DNA from: an uncultured Acidobacteriaceae bacterium
GTDB taxonomy: Bacteria; Acidobacteriota; Terriglobia; Terriglobales; Acidobacteriaceae
Direction: 5' to 3'
DNA length: 38,013 bases
NCBI GenBank assembly: GCA_903911925.1
Contig: CAIWFH010000028.1
Coordinates: 1 to 38,013 of the forward strand
Numbering within the stretch: the stretch's first letter is position 1; each line of letters opens with the position of its first letter. The position numbers and the translations under genes are program-made. This document shows, piece after piece, positions 26,586 through 34,085 of the stretch. Under the pieces are notes generated by a model that saw nothing but the letters and a program-made list of their open reading frames with translations, had not been told where the DNA came from and did no database searches.

Positions 26586-26978
26586 TTATTGTCCCGGCGA
26601 GATTTCTTCGATCACGCTCTTCGCCCGCTTGCCGCGGTGGTCCAGCGGAGGGGTAACCATCATGTTGTACTGGACCGACTTCAGAGTGTGTGTATCGCCC
26701 ATCGCGTCGAAGCGCATTACCACGCGGGTGGAATCCAGGGCGGAGGGTGTGGCAACCCATGTGTAGAGCACGGAAGGATCGGCGCCCTTGAGCCGCAGGA
26801 AGTTGCTGTCGTGGTCCCTTTGAATGGTATAGGCTCCAGCGGGGAGAACCTTGCCGGCCACCGCGAAGTCGAACGGTACGTTGAGAGTTTTTGTTTCCGC
26901 GAATACGGGGTTGATGGCCAAACCTGCTGCCGCCATAACTGCCAGCGCCAGAATGAGAGTGGGGAATTTGGATCTCAT
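26586..26978 (-). CDS. small secreted beta-rich protein, unknown function
   Basis: A 130-residue exported protein. The signal peptide is about 1-27 (FPTLILALAVMAAAGLAINPVFA). The mature part has TLNVPFDFAVAGKVLPAGAYTIQRDHDSNFLRLKG, a pattern (VPFxFxVxGKxLPAGxY) that I know from many short acidobacterial secreted proteins, followed by TPSALDSTRVVMRFDAMGD. It is probably a single beta-sandwich. AGGAGGAG lies about 6 bases before the ATG, a very strong ribosome site suggesting high expression. A candidate promoter with three TTGACG repeats lies at 27008-27059, and the gene ends at a strong terminator, so it looks like a monocistronic unit. The regulator gene upstream on the same strand overlaps those repeats with its stop codon. 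Confidence 0.8.
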   Translation of the reverse strand: MRSKFPTLILALAVMAAAGLAINPVFAETKTLNVPFDFAVAGKVLPAGAYTIQRDHDSNFLRLKGADPSVLYTWVATPSALDSTRVVMRFDAMGDTHTLKSVQYNMMVTPPLDHRGKRAKSVIEEISPGQ

Positions 26979-27007
26979 TGGTGTCTCCTCCTGCTTACGG
27001 AGATGAC

Positions 27008-27059
27008 ATTAGCAAGTCGCAAAAAATAAGTCGTCAAGTTACCGTCAAGAAAACGTCAA
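27008..27059 (-). promoter_or_regulatory. candidate promoter with three 11-bp-spaced TTGACG direct repeats
   Basis: On the minus strand TTGACG occurs three times at exact 11-bp steps (27054-27059, 27043-27048, 27032-27037). The last could serve as a -35 box, with GCTAAT 18 bases on (27008-27013) as a -10 box. OmpR/PhoB-type winged-helix dimers bind direct repeats with this helical period, and a protein with such a domain is encoded immediately upstream. The first repeat overlaps the regulator's stop codon. Binding is inferred. Confidence 0.6.
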
Positions 27060-28888
27060 ACTTTTTGAGGCGCCTTGCGGGGCCGTTCGGCAGGAAGATT
27101 TCGCACTTCGCGCGCCGCGACCGATTCGCCGAGAATCTCCTGCGCCGCCGCTTCGCGTTCAACGCCGTTGAGGTTTTGCGCGATGCGCATGGCGCGCTCA
27201 AGCAACTCTGCTGCGTCAGCAAAGGCCTGCCGCTGCTCGGCCTGCCGCGCGGCGACGCGCAATGCGTCGACGGCGCGCACCCAATCGCCGGCAACTTCGT
27301 AGTGCATGGCCATCTCGCGCGCTACGCCCGCTTCGCGACCTCTGAACAACGCGCCCAGCCTGTCGGCAATGTGCATGTGCCGCCGGGCGCGCCGCGTTGC
27401 AGACTGCCGCTGATAGAGCACTTCGCGATAGAGGCCATGCGTGAACACATAGAAGGGCGAGCGCGTGCCGTCAGGAAGATCGTCCTGCCCGGCGCGCTTC
27501 ATAAAGTGCAGGCGCCGCGCCAATTCATCGCAGGCTTCTTCCACTTCGGCCGCATCCCTTCCAAGAGCCGCTGCCACGGCCCATGCCGGAAACGCAACAT
27601 TCATCACGCTTCCAGCTTCAAGCAACTGCTGCTCTTCAGCGCTGAGCCGCTCTATTTCCAACTCGATCATTTGCGCCAGCTTGTCGGGCACGCCGGCTTC
27701 CATCTCCTGGAATGTCACCTGCTGCACCCATTGAGCTGCGCCATCCGTTCCCCGGCGCACAAGAATCTCCTGCGCAATCAGATGTTCCAGCAGCGCGATC
27801 ACGAATAGCGGGTTGCCTTCAGCACGCTGGTAAACAAAGGCCGCAAGCCCCGGCGGCAGTTCAGCCTGCGCAAGTTCTCTCTGTAGCAATGTGGCCACGG
27901 CCGGTTTTTGCAGCGGGGCCAGCGTCATCTCTTCGCATAACCGGTGCAGCAGCAAATCCTGGCGCAGTTCCTTGAGCGGGTGTTCCGCGGAGCGTTTTGG
28001 AGGCCTGTACGTTACCAACACCATGAGGCGCGCACGGGCCCGGCGGCGTGCCAGCGCAGAAACCAGGTTGAGCGTCGAGTCGTCGGCCCAGTCAAGGTCT
28101 TCGAAGACGAGTATGAGAGGCTTGTCGGCTGTCAGTTCTTCCAGCGCCGCACAGAGATCGCCCAGTGGTTTTTCCTGCGCGGCCGTGCGCGCTGCGGATG
28201 CGGCGTCGGGCGCGCAACCCATCGCAAGCCAGGCAGGAGCCATGCGGGCCAGAATGCGGCTTGCCGTTTCGCCATCCTGCGACGCGCAGAGCCTGCTGAG
28301 CGCTTCCATCACCGGGTAATAGGACTCTTTGCCGCCGACCCCCTGCACGCATTGCCCGCGGGCTACTCTCGCCGCAAGCGATGTCTTCAAGTGGTGCAAG
28401 AAAGTGTCAACCAGCGCGGTCTTTCCAATTCCGGATTCGCCGGAAACAAAGATGAGCCGGCGTTCTCCGCCTTCGAGCAGCTGGACCTGATCATTCAAAT
28501 AGGCCAGTTCCTTCTCGCGGCCGGCGATGGCCGTGGCGCCAAGGTCAGAGGACGCGCTGCGAAGGTGGCGCGCATTTCCATCGTGTTCGGTCAGTGTCGC
28601 CACAAAGCAGTAGCCGCGTTTCGACAACGTTTGAATGAAGCGAGGCTGCGAGGCATCGTCGCCCAATACCTTGCGCAACTCGAGCATGTAGGTTCTGAGC
28701 ACTTGCGGCTGAACAAATGTCTCCGGCCACAGGGCATCGAGCAACTCGTCGTGGGTGATCAGGCGTCCGGGATTTTCAACCAGGTAGCGCAACACGGCAA
28801 AAGGCTTCGGCGGCAGAGCGATCTGCACATCGCTCCGCCAAAGACACTGGTTCGCCGTGTCCAGGCGAAAATCTTCAAACTGCTTCAT
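27056..28888 (-). CDS. transcriptional regulator: OmpR-type winged helix + AAA ATPase
   Basis: A 610-residue cytoplasmic protein. Residues 1-97 form an OmpR/PhoB-type DNA-binding domain (FRLDTANQCLWRSD, LPPKPFAVLRYLVENPGRLITHDELLDALWP, LRKVLGDD, QTLSKRGYCFVA) without a receiver domain. An AAA_16-type ATPase follows (about 120-400) with Walker A GESGIGKT (150-157), Walker B LILVFEDLDWAD (258-269) and an LVTYRPP sensor-like segment. The rest is alpha-helical, with one TPR-like stretch (RQAEQRQAFADAAELLERAMRIAQN). Similar proteins in this phylum usually carry a much longer TPR tail, so this one looks shortened. The stop codon falls in the first TTGACG repeat before the small secreted gene. No strong ribosome site is visible at the ATG. 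The inducer is unknown. Confidence 0.88.
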   Translation of the reverse strand: MKQFEDFRLDTANQCLWRSDVQIALPPKPFAVLRYLVENPGRLITHDELLDALWPETFVQPQVLRTYMLELRKVLGDDASQPRFIQTLSKRGYCFVATLTEHDGNARHLRSASSDLGATAIAGREKELAYLNDQVQLLEGGERRLIFVSGESGIGKTALVDTFLHHLKTSLAARVARGQCVQGVGGKESYYPVMEALSRLCASQDGETASRILARMAPAWLAMGCAPDAASAARTAAQEKPLGDLCAALEELTADKPLILVFEDLDWADDSTLNLVSALARRRARARLMVLVTYRPPKRSAEHPLKELRQDLLLHRLCEEMTLAPLQKPAVATLLQRELAQAELPPGLAAFVYQRAEGNPLFVIALLEHLIAQEILVRRGTDGAAQWVQQVTFQEMEAGVPDKLAQMIELEIERLSAEEQQLLEAGSVMNVAFPAWAVAAALGRDAAEVEEACDELARRLHFMKRAGQDDLPDGTRSPFYVFTHGLYREVLYQRQSATRRARRHMHIADRLGALFRGREAGVAREMAMHYEVAGDWVRAVDALRVAARQAEQRQAFADAAELLERAMRIAQNLNGVEREAAAQEILGESVAAREVRNLPAERPRKAPQKV

Positions 28889-29311
28889 TCGACTCGGCCC
28901 CCGGGGAAGTAGCGAGTTCGATTTCTATCAGAGCAAGCGGCCTGCCAAAGTGTCAGATCGCGATTTTCAAGCCTATCTCCAATCGGACGTTGCGCGGGGC
29001 CTGTGGGTAGCAATACCAGAGGATATGAATGCAATGAAGTACCTGTCCATTTTCGGACACGCTTGTTCATGCGCGCGCAGATTACGGGCAGGCAAATGCA
29101 TCCGCGCCGCGTCTGATGTCTTACGCATTGCCGGTGAGCAATGTTCCCAACCGAGATGGATTTAGAGTGGCGCTCAGAGCGCCAGAATGCCGGGTGCCCC
29201 AGGTCCGGGGCCCCCACGGACAGTTCTTCGTTCGTGGGGTGGAGGTCTCGAATCTGAGACCTGGGATAGCACGATCCTCAATCTCGAAAAAATGAAATCG
29301 CGCTCAGAGGC
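28889..29311. other. intergenic region between two regulators
   Basis: About 420 bases with no supported gene. It must hold the promoter of the OmpR/AAA regulator. The part near 28950-29160 has no motif I can name; the part from 29190 is the composite repeat listed separately. Confidence 0.5.
29190..29270 (+). repeat. GGGTGCCCC-head repeat, copy 5 (composite)
   Basis: The head GGGTGCCCCAGGTC is followed by a second hairpin (CCCCCACGGA ... TTCGTGGGG, about 29211-29239) and then AGGTCTC-GAATCT-GAGACCT with tail GGGATAGC. It looks like a copy of the 5704-type element with another hairpin inserted into or fused to its stem. Confidence 0.65.
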
Positions 29312-30325
29312 CTAAATCGCCAGCACGCCTTCATTGCCCAGGATGCGGTAGAGCGTAGATCGGCTGATGCCCAACTGCCGGGCGGCGCGCAGCTTATTGC
29401 CGCGGTTCACATCCAAGACGTACTGCACATGATGGCGTATGACCGTATCGAGGGCCAGGCTCTCCGGGCGAACTGCGGGATGAACCTCGGCCAGTGTCTC
29501 CGCACCGGAAGTCAGTGGCAGGTCTTCAGGGCGAATGACGCCGTTGACGGCTTCAAGCAATCCGGCCTCAAGCACCGATGCCAACTCGCGCACGTTGCCC
29601 GGCCAACTGTGCTGCAGAAGGCGTGCCAGCGTTCCGGGGCCGAGGATCACCGGGCGATGCTGGTACCTATTGCAGATCCGGTCAAGCAGGGCCTGCGCAA
29701 GCAACGCGATGTCTTCGCGGCGCTGGCGCAGCGGCGGAATGGCGAAGCGCACCGCGGTGAGGCGGAAAGCGAGGTCGGGCATCAGGAGGCCCTGGCCGGC
29801 CATCTGCCGCAGCGATGCCTGCGACGAAGCCAGCAGCACGGCGCGGCCCGGCTGGCGGTCCTGCAACGATTTGAGAACACCAAGCAGCAGGCCCTGGCCG
29901 GGAGGGGCGAGCAAGTCAACGCGATCGAGATAAGTGCAGCCGGCGAGGGTTGATGGGTCGGCATCGGTCACCAGCCACTCGCGCGCGTCACGGCGCTGAA
30001 AACTCGATCCCGCGAGAGGAGAACGGCTGAAAAGGAAACGCGCCAGCGTGTGCTTGCCTATGCCCGGCTCGCCCTCGATGGCTGCCACCTGCACCTGTGG
30101 CGCGGCCATCTCGGCCTGCATCAGCAGCTTGCGCCACGCGGCGCTGACGCCGACCACCTGGGCGGGGGAGGGTGATTCGGTTTCGACCAGGGAAAGGCCG
30201 AAGGAGGAGGGCTGGGATTGGAAATGACCGGCGCTCTGCATGGGTCTCAACGTGCCTTGCCTCCGCGGCCCCAGACACACCTGGCGGGCCAACAGAGGTT
30301 TCATCGGCGTAGTGCTTGAAAACAT
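29312..30325 (-). CDS. bEBP-like AAA+ protein with Fis-type HTH, lacking GAFTGA
   Basis: A 337-residue cytoplasmic protein related to sigma54 activators. A Walker A-like GEPGIGKHT (85-93), a Walker B-like CTYLDRVD (130-137, with Arg where the catalytic Glu of LFLDEI is expected), FRLTAVRFAIPPLRQRREDI (187-206) and HSWPGNVRELASVLE (239-253) mark the AAA+ core. The C terminus has a Fis-type helix-turn-helix (HVQYVLDVNRGNKLRAARQLGISRSTLYRIL, about 299-329). Only about 45 residues separate Walker A and B, against about 70 in normal members, and the GAFTGA loop that contacts sigma54 is absent. It is therefore unlikely to remodel sigma54 polymerase and may be a plain DNA-binding regulator. The start at 30325 has no clear ribosome site; ATG codons at 30304 and 30241 are alternatives. 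Confidence 0.85.
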   Translation of the reverse strand: MFSSTTPMKPLLARQVCLGPRRQGTLRPMQSAGHFQSQPSSFGLSLVETESPSPAQVVGVSAAWRKLLMQAEMAAPQVQVAAIEGEPGIGKHTLARFLFSRSPLAGSSFQRRDAREWLVTDADPSTLAGCTYLDRVDLLAPPGQGLLLGVLKSLQDRQPGRAVLLASSQASLRQMAGQGLLMPDLAFRLTAVRFAIPPLRQRREDIALLAQALLDRICNRYQHRPVILGPGTLARLLQHSWPGNVRELASVLEAGLLEAVNGVIRPEDLPLTSGAETLAEVHPAVRPESLALDTVIRHHVQYVLDVNRGNKLRAARQLGISRSTLYRILGNEGVLAI

Positions 30326-30443
30326 GAACTGGAGAAGAGTGGATTCTCTTTGAGGTATTTCTTTCGTTTTTCGATGCGGAATGACTATAAGGTAGTTTCC
30401 GTGTTGCCGGCGATCCAGGCGGTGTCAGCGTCGAACCGCTTCG

Positions 30444-31154
30444 TTAAGAATGGCGCCGGCTGCGTTTGTGTTTCGCGCGGCGACGCGCAAAGGTCCACTT
30501 TCTGACCGGGCCCGTGTCGACGTGGACGAATTGGCCTTTGGGGTAGTAACCCACGCCACCGGCACGGAGCGAAAGCGCAGCGTCCCGCAGTTTCAGAGCC
30601 GGAATGCCCGGAACCCTGATATCGAGCGCAGTCGCTTCGATGTGCTGCGAGTGCTCAGCTGCGTTGGTGGTTCCACTCTCGCGGAGCTCATCGTTCGTCT
30701 CCTGCGTTCGGTAGCCGCAAAGAATCTCGATTACGCTGCTTTGCCGATTCAGTCTCGCTAGCATCGTGTGGAGCACGTCGAAGGTGCGGGGATTGTAGCT
30801 TTTTACCTCGTCGTTGTGGCTGTCGCGAAGAAACTGGCTGAGATTGTCCAGAGCCTCGGGGATATACGTATCGCCCACGCGGTAAATGACGTCCACGATC
30901 TCGCCACCCCGGCGCGCGAGCTTGAGCTCGTACATCTCGCCATCCTCAGGCACTTCGTCAGAGATGAAACCCATGCTCGGCAGGGCAACGTTCGAAAGCA
31001 TGTGCTTCACCGCATGTAGGCGCGGATGCGCGTGGCGCTCTGTGTTGCGCGCGCTGGCCGCAGGACCGCCTGCCACAAGCACGATGAGAGCAGCTAGCGT
31101 GCAAGCCTGGCGGGCAGAAACTAGGCGGCCAATGTACGTGGTCAAATGCGGCAA
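30444..31154 (-). CDS. YcbK/DUF882-type (M15-like) murein peptidase, exported
   Basis: A 236-residue exported protein of the DUF882/YcbK group, related to M15 DD-peptidases that act on peptidoglycan. From the TTG at 31154 it begins with a good signal peptide (LVSARQACTLAALIVLVAGGPAASA). The zinc-site pattern is present: SQHIEATALDIRVPG (His171 and Asp178) and GQFVHVDTGPVRKW (His211). ILCGYRTQETN (about 144-154) is the family's SGYRSxxTN-like block. AGGAG lies 9-10 bases upstream of the TTG; a reading from the ATG at 31262 adds 36 residues without a ribosome site and buries the signal peptide. The basic tail (RRRAKHKRSRRHS) could bind the wall or outer-membrane phosphates. It is downstream of the ABC transporter genes on the same strand. 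Confidence 0.83.
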   Translation of the reverse strand: MPHLTTYIGRLVSARQACTLAALIVLVAGGPAASARNTERHAHPRLHAVKHMLSNVALPSMGFISDEVPEDGEMYELKLARRGGEIVDVIYRVGDTYIPEALDNLSQFLRDSHNDEVKSYNPRTFDVLHTMLARLNRQSSVIEILCGYRTQETNDELRESGTTNAAEHSQHIEATALDIRVPGIPALKLRDAALSLRAGGVGYYPKGQFVHVDTGPVRKWTFARRRAKHKRSRRHS

Positions 31155-31351
31155 ATGGGCAAGACTCCTGACTTCTCTTCGCAACTGCGGCACGCGGCAC
31201 TGCCCGCAAACAAGCGATCTGTAGATCGATATGCCGGGCGGCGCGCGATGGTTGGTTGCCATGCAGCTGTTTCGAACAATTCTACAGGAGTCGCTGCGGC
31301 AGGAGCTACGAACCGGCGCCGGGATTTCCCTCGGCCCACAATCGATGCGGG

Positions 31352-32104
31352 TTAGCGGAAGCGCTTGGAGGGCTCGTCGGAGAAGATTTCGCCGTCGCGA
31401 ATATGGACCACGCGATGCGCGTACTCGGCGATGTCCGGCTCGTGCGTGACCAGAACAATGGTGTTGCCTCCGGCATGCAACGTATCGAAGAGCGCCATGA
31501 TCTCAATGCCGGTTTTTGAGTCGAGGTTGCCGGTCGGCTCGTCCGCCAGAATAATGGACGGGCGGTTAACCAGGGCGCGGGCTACGGCAACGCGCTGGCG
31601 CTGGCCGCCGGAAAGCTCGTTGGGCTTGTGGTACATGCGCGATTCAAGGCCCACGTTGGTCAGCGATTCCTTGGCGCGCTCTATGCGGGCGGCGGCCGGC
31701 GTGCCGTTGTAGATGAGCGGCAACTCGACGTTGTGCAGAGCGGTGGCGCGTGCCAGCAGGTTGAAGGTCTGGAAGACGAAGCCGATCTCCTTGTTGCGGA
31801 TGCGCGCCAACTGGTCGTCGTCCAGTTCGCTCACCAACTGGTCGTTGAGCCAATACTTCCCGCGGGAAGGCGTGTCAAGACAGCCGATGAGGTTCATCAG
31901 CGTTGACTTGCCGGAACCGGAGGGTCCCATGATGGCCACGTACTCGTTGTGCTTGATGCGCATTGAGATGCCGCGCAGGGCCTGCACTTGCTGCTCTGAG
32001 CCCATATCGTAGGTGCGCCACAAATCTTCAACGACAATCACGTCGCCGGTAGGCGGGGTGGCCTGTTGCACAAGGTCTTCGCTGCTGGTGTCTAAAAGAG
32101 CCAT
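31352..32104 (-). CDS. ABC transporter ATP-binding protein (MacB/LolD type)
   Basis: A 250-residue ABC ATPase that would sit at the inner face of the membrane. Walker A is GPSGSGKST, the Q-loop is FVFQTFNLL, the signature is [15 protein letters not shown], Walker B is [12 protein letters not shown], and the H-loop is [10 protein letters not shown]. The order and the [18 protein letters not shown] segment place it in the MacB/LolD/FtsE-like group that works with FtsX-fold permeases. The ATG has AAGGA about 10 bases upstream. The gene for a HlyD-type adaptor lies upstream on the same strand (178-bp gap with a hairpin repeat). No permease gene follows; the next gene downstream is the YcbK-type protein. 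Confidence 0.95.
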   Translation of the reverse strand: MALLDTSSEDLVQQATPPTGDVIVVEDLWRTYDMGSEQQVQALRGISMRIKHNEYVAIMGPSGSGKSTLMNLIGCLDTPSRGKYWLNDQLVSELDDDQLARIRNKEIGFVFQTFNLLARATALHNVELPLIYNGTPAAARIERAKESLTNVGLESRMYHKPNELSGGQRQRVAVARALVNRPSIILADEPTGNLDSKTGIEIMALFDTLHAGGNTIVLVTHEPDIAEYAHRVVHIRDGEIFSDEPSKRFR

Positions 32105-32168
32105 CCGGGTTTCATCCTTTGTTCAGGTCGATGACCGAGTGATTTCGTCTTTGGCGGTTTGGTTTGGG

Positions 32169-32208
32169 GTATCCCAGGTCTCAAAAATCGAGACCTGGGG
32201 TGCCCAGC
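32169..32208 (-). repeat. GGGTGCCCC-head hairpin repeat, copy 6 (inverted)
   Basis: Read on the minus strand it is GCTGGGCACCCC, then CCCAGGTCTC-GATTTTT-GAGACCTGGG and GATACC. The stem is identical to that of copy 1 at 5704; the head is GGGCACCC instead of GGGTGCCC. It lies between the adaptor and ATPase genes, and a fragment like the start of the two-hairpin repeat (AAGTCGTGCCCTGTT, 32226) follows. Confidence 0.75.
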
Positions 32209-32282
32209 TTCCACGGCCAATCAAGTCGTGCCCTGTTCAGAATTACAACTTCAGGTTCATCCGTCGTGCGAGTGCCGTGCGC

Positions 32283-33659
32283 TTAGGAGCCGCTGCCTGT
32301 TCCCGGCGTCACAAGTTTGATGGTGTCGCGCTTCACCAGGGAGTTGCTCTTGAGGGCGCGCAAGGTCTTATACGGTCCGGTTACGATCTCCTGCCCCTCA
32401 TTGAGGCCGGAGAGCACCTCAATATCGGTGGCGCCCGTAATCCCGGTAGTCACCGGAACGAACTTGGCCCTGAGCTTGCCGCTCTTGTCTTTCTCGATAA
32501 CGTAGACGCCCTGAATTGGATTGCTCTTGACGGCGGGCGATGCGGCGGCTGCCTGCACGCCGCCCTTGGCCTCGTCCGCCTTGGGATCGTGCATTGTGAG
32601 CGCCTGGATGGGCAGCGTCAGCACGTTGGGTTTGTGCGCCGTGGTGATTTTCGCGGTGGTCGAAAGTCCAGGACGAAGCTCGGCCGACGGCGTGTCGAGG
32701 GTGACCACAACCTTGAAGTCTTTGGCCTCTTCGGTGCCGGTGGTGGATTGCGAGGTGGCAATGCCGGTGGAGCGCAGGATCGCCTGATCGCCCACCAGGG
32801 TGACATGGCCTTTGTAGACCTTGCCGGGCAACGCGTCAATGGTAACGTCGGCAGGCTGGCCTATGAGAATGTTGACGATATCCGTCTCATCGACCTTGAC
32901 TTCGGCGGTAATGACGCTCATGTCCGCAACGGTCATAAAAGTAGAGCCTTCGGTGTTTTGAATGCCCTCAACGACAGTCTCGCCTTCGCGGACCGGCACG
33001 TTGGTTACGATGCCGTCGAACGGCGCCACGGCGTTGGTGCGGTCAAGCAGATCCTGGTTGAAGCGCAAGGTGGCAATCTGCGTCTGCAGGCGGCCGCGGG
33101 CTGAATCGGTTTGCGCCTTGGCCTGGTTTAATTGCGCCGCAGACTGGTTCACTGTGGCCATGTCGGTATCGTAGGCGGCCTTTTTGGCGTCATAGTCGGC
33201 CTTGGCCAGGATGCCTTCCTTATAAAGCCCTTGGGCGCGCTCCCAGTCCAGCCGCTTTTGCTCAAGGTCGGCCTTGGCGTGCTCCACGTTGGCTTCGGCA
33301 GTCTTTTCAGCCGCAAGATAGGAGTTGATGTCGGTCTTGGCCGCGGCGATCGTCGCCTGCTGCCCTGCGACGTTGGCCTCTTGCTGCACGTGCTCGACGG
33401 TGGCCACCATCTGGCCCTTTTTCACCAGATCCCCCTCTTTCACATAGAGGTGGGTGATGCGGCCCATCGAGGTGGCGCCCAGGCTGGCATAGACTTTTGG
33501 CTTGATCTGACCGGTGCCGCTAACGACGGTGGCCAGATCCTGGCGCACGATTTTGGCGGTCAGAACCTTGGTGTAGCCGGACTGCTGCCGGTAAATGAAG
33601 AAGGCAACCAACCCAACCGCAACCACGGCGGCAAGAATTATCAAAAGAATCTTTTTCAT
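32283..33659 (-). CDS. HlyD/MacA-type periplasmic adaptor of an efflux transporter
   Basis: A 458-residue membrane-fusion protein. An N-terminal anchor (KKILLIILAAVVAVGLVAFFIY, about 2-23) leaves the body in the periplasm. A lipoyl half-domain (about 45-90, GTGQIKPKVYASLGATSMGRITHLYVKEGDLVKKGQMVATV) is followed by a long coiled-coil hairpin rich in Ala, Lys and Gln (about 95-205), the second lipoyl half with APFDGIVTNVPVREGETV, and beta-barrel segments (VDETDIVNILIGQPADVTID). A Ala/Lys-rich insertion (about 365-385) interrupts the last domain. GGAG lies 5 bases before the ATG. It is the first gene of a partial MacAB-like set with the ATPase downstream. No TolC or permease gene is visible. Confidence 0.92.
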   Translation of the reverse strand: MKKILLIILAAVVAVGLVAFFIYRQQSGYTKVLTAKIVRQDLATVVSGTGQIKPKVYASLGATSMGRITHLYVKEGDLVKKGQMVATVEHVQQEANVAGQQATIAAAKTDINSYLAAEKTAEANVEHAKADLEQKRLDWERAQGLYKEGILAKADYDAKKAAYDTDMATVNQSAAQLNQAKAQTDSARGRLQTQIATLRFNQDLLDRTNAVAPFDGIVTNVPVREGETVVEGIQNTEGSTFMTVADMSVITAEVKVDETDIVNILIGQPADVTIDALPGKVYKGHVTLVGDQAILRSTGIATSQSTTGTEEAKDFKVVVTLDTPSAELRPGLSTTAKITTAHKPNVLTLPIQALTMHDPKADEAKGGVQAAAASPAVKSNPIQGVYVIEKDKSGKLRAKFVPVTTGITGATDIEVLSGLNEGQEIVTGPYKTLRALKSNSLVKRDTIKLVTPGTGSGS

Positions 33660-34030
33660 AGTCTCCGCGTACTCCGGCTTTCCCTAAACTTCAGTTTACG
33701 CAACTGGCGCCCTTGCGGTTCCAAATGGCAGTGAATATTGCTACCGGATTGTCCAGAAATCCGTTTTGTTTCAGCCGGTTCGGCACTGGCGTTCCCAGTG
33801 CTGCGACCCCGCGGTGCCATCTCCGCGATGGCCAACAGGCAATGTCAATGCCACAAAAGTGTTCGGTCAAGGAACAGCGAGTGAATTGCGCCTGCCTAAT
33901 GGACGGTGGAGCAGCCCGGCTGGTCTCAAAACCCTGACTTGCAGTCGATTCAGGCGCCTGCCGGCCGGGTTTCCGGGTGACCTTGCCCCGGCGGCCGCGT
34001 CCAACCGGCGAGCCAACTCCATACGGACTG
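33660..34030. other. divergent intergenic region
   Basis: About 370 bases between the adaptor gene (-) and the GWxTD gene (+). The open stretches here have no family resemblance or ribosome sites. The region must contain the adaptor promoter. I see no repeat of the families found elsewhere. Confidence 0.5.
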
Positions 34031-34059
34031 TTGCCCAGCCCTTTCGGGACCCGTAGAAT
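34031..34059 (+). promoter_or_regulatory. sigma70-type promoter of the GWxTD gene
   Basis: TTGCCC (34031-34036) and TAGAAT (34054-34059) are 17 bases apart, five of six matches at -10 and four of six at -35. Transcription would start near 34066, giving a 20-base leader that includes AGGAG. Confidence 0.65.
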
Positions 34060-34085
34060 AGAGATTCGCAGGAGTTTTTGAAGGC

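Noticed and set aside
28857..29165. Small + strand open frame between the two regulators
   Set aside because: No ribosome site and no recognisable composition or motif; it overlaps the start of the regulator gene on the other strand.
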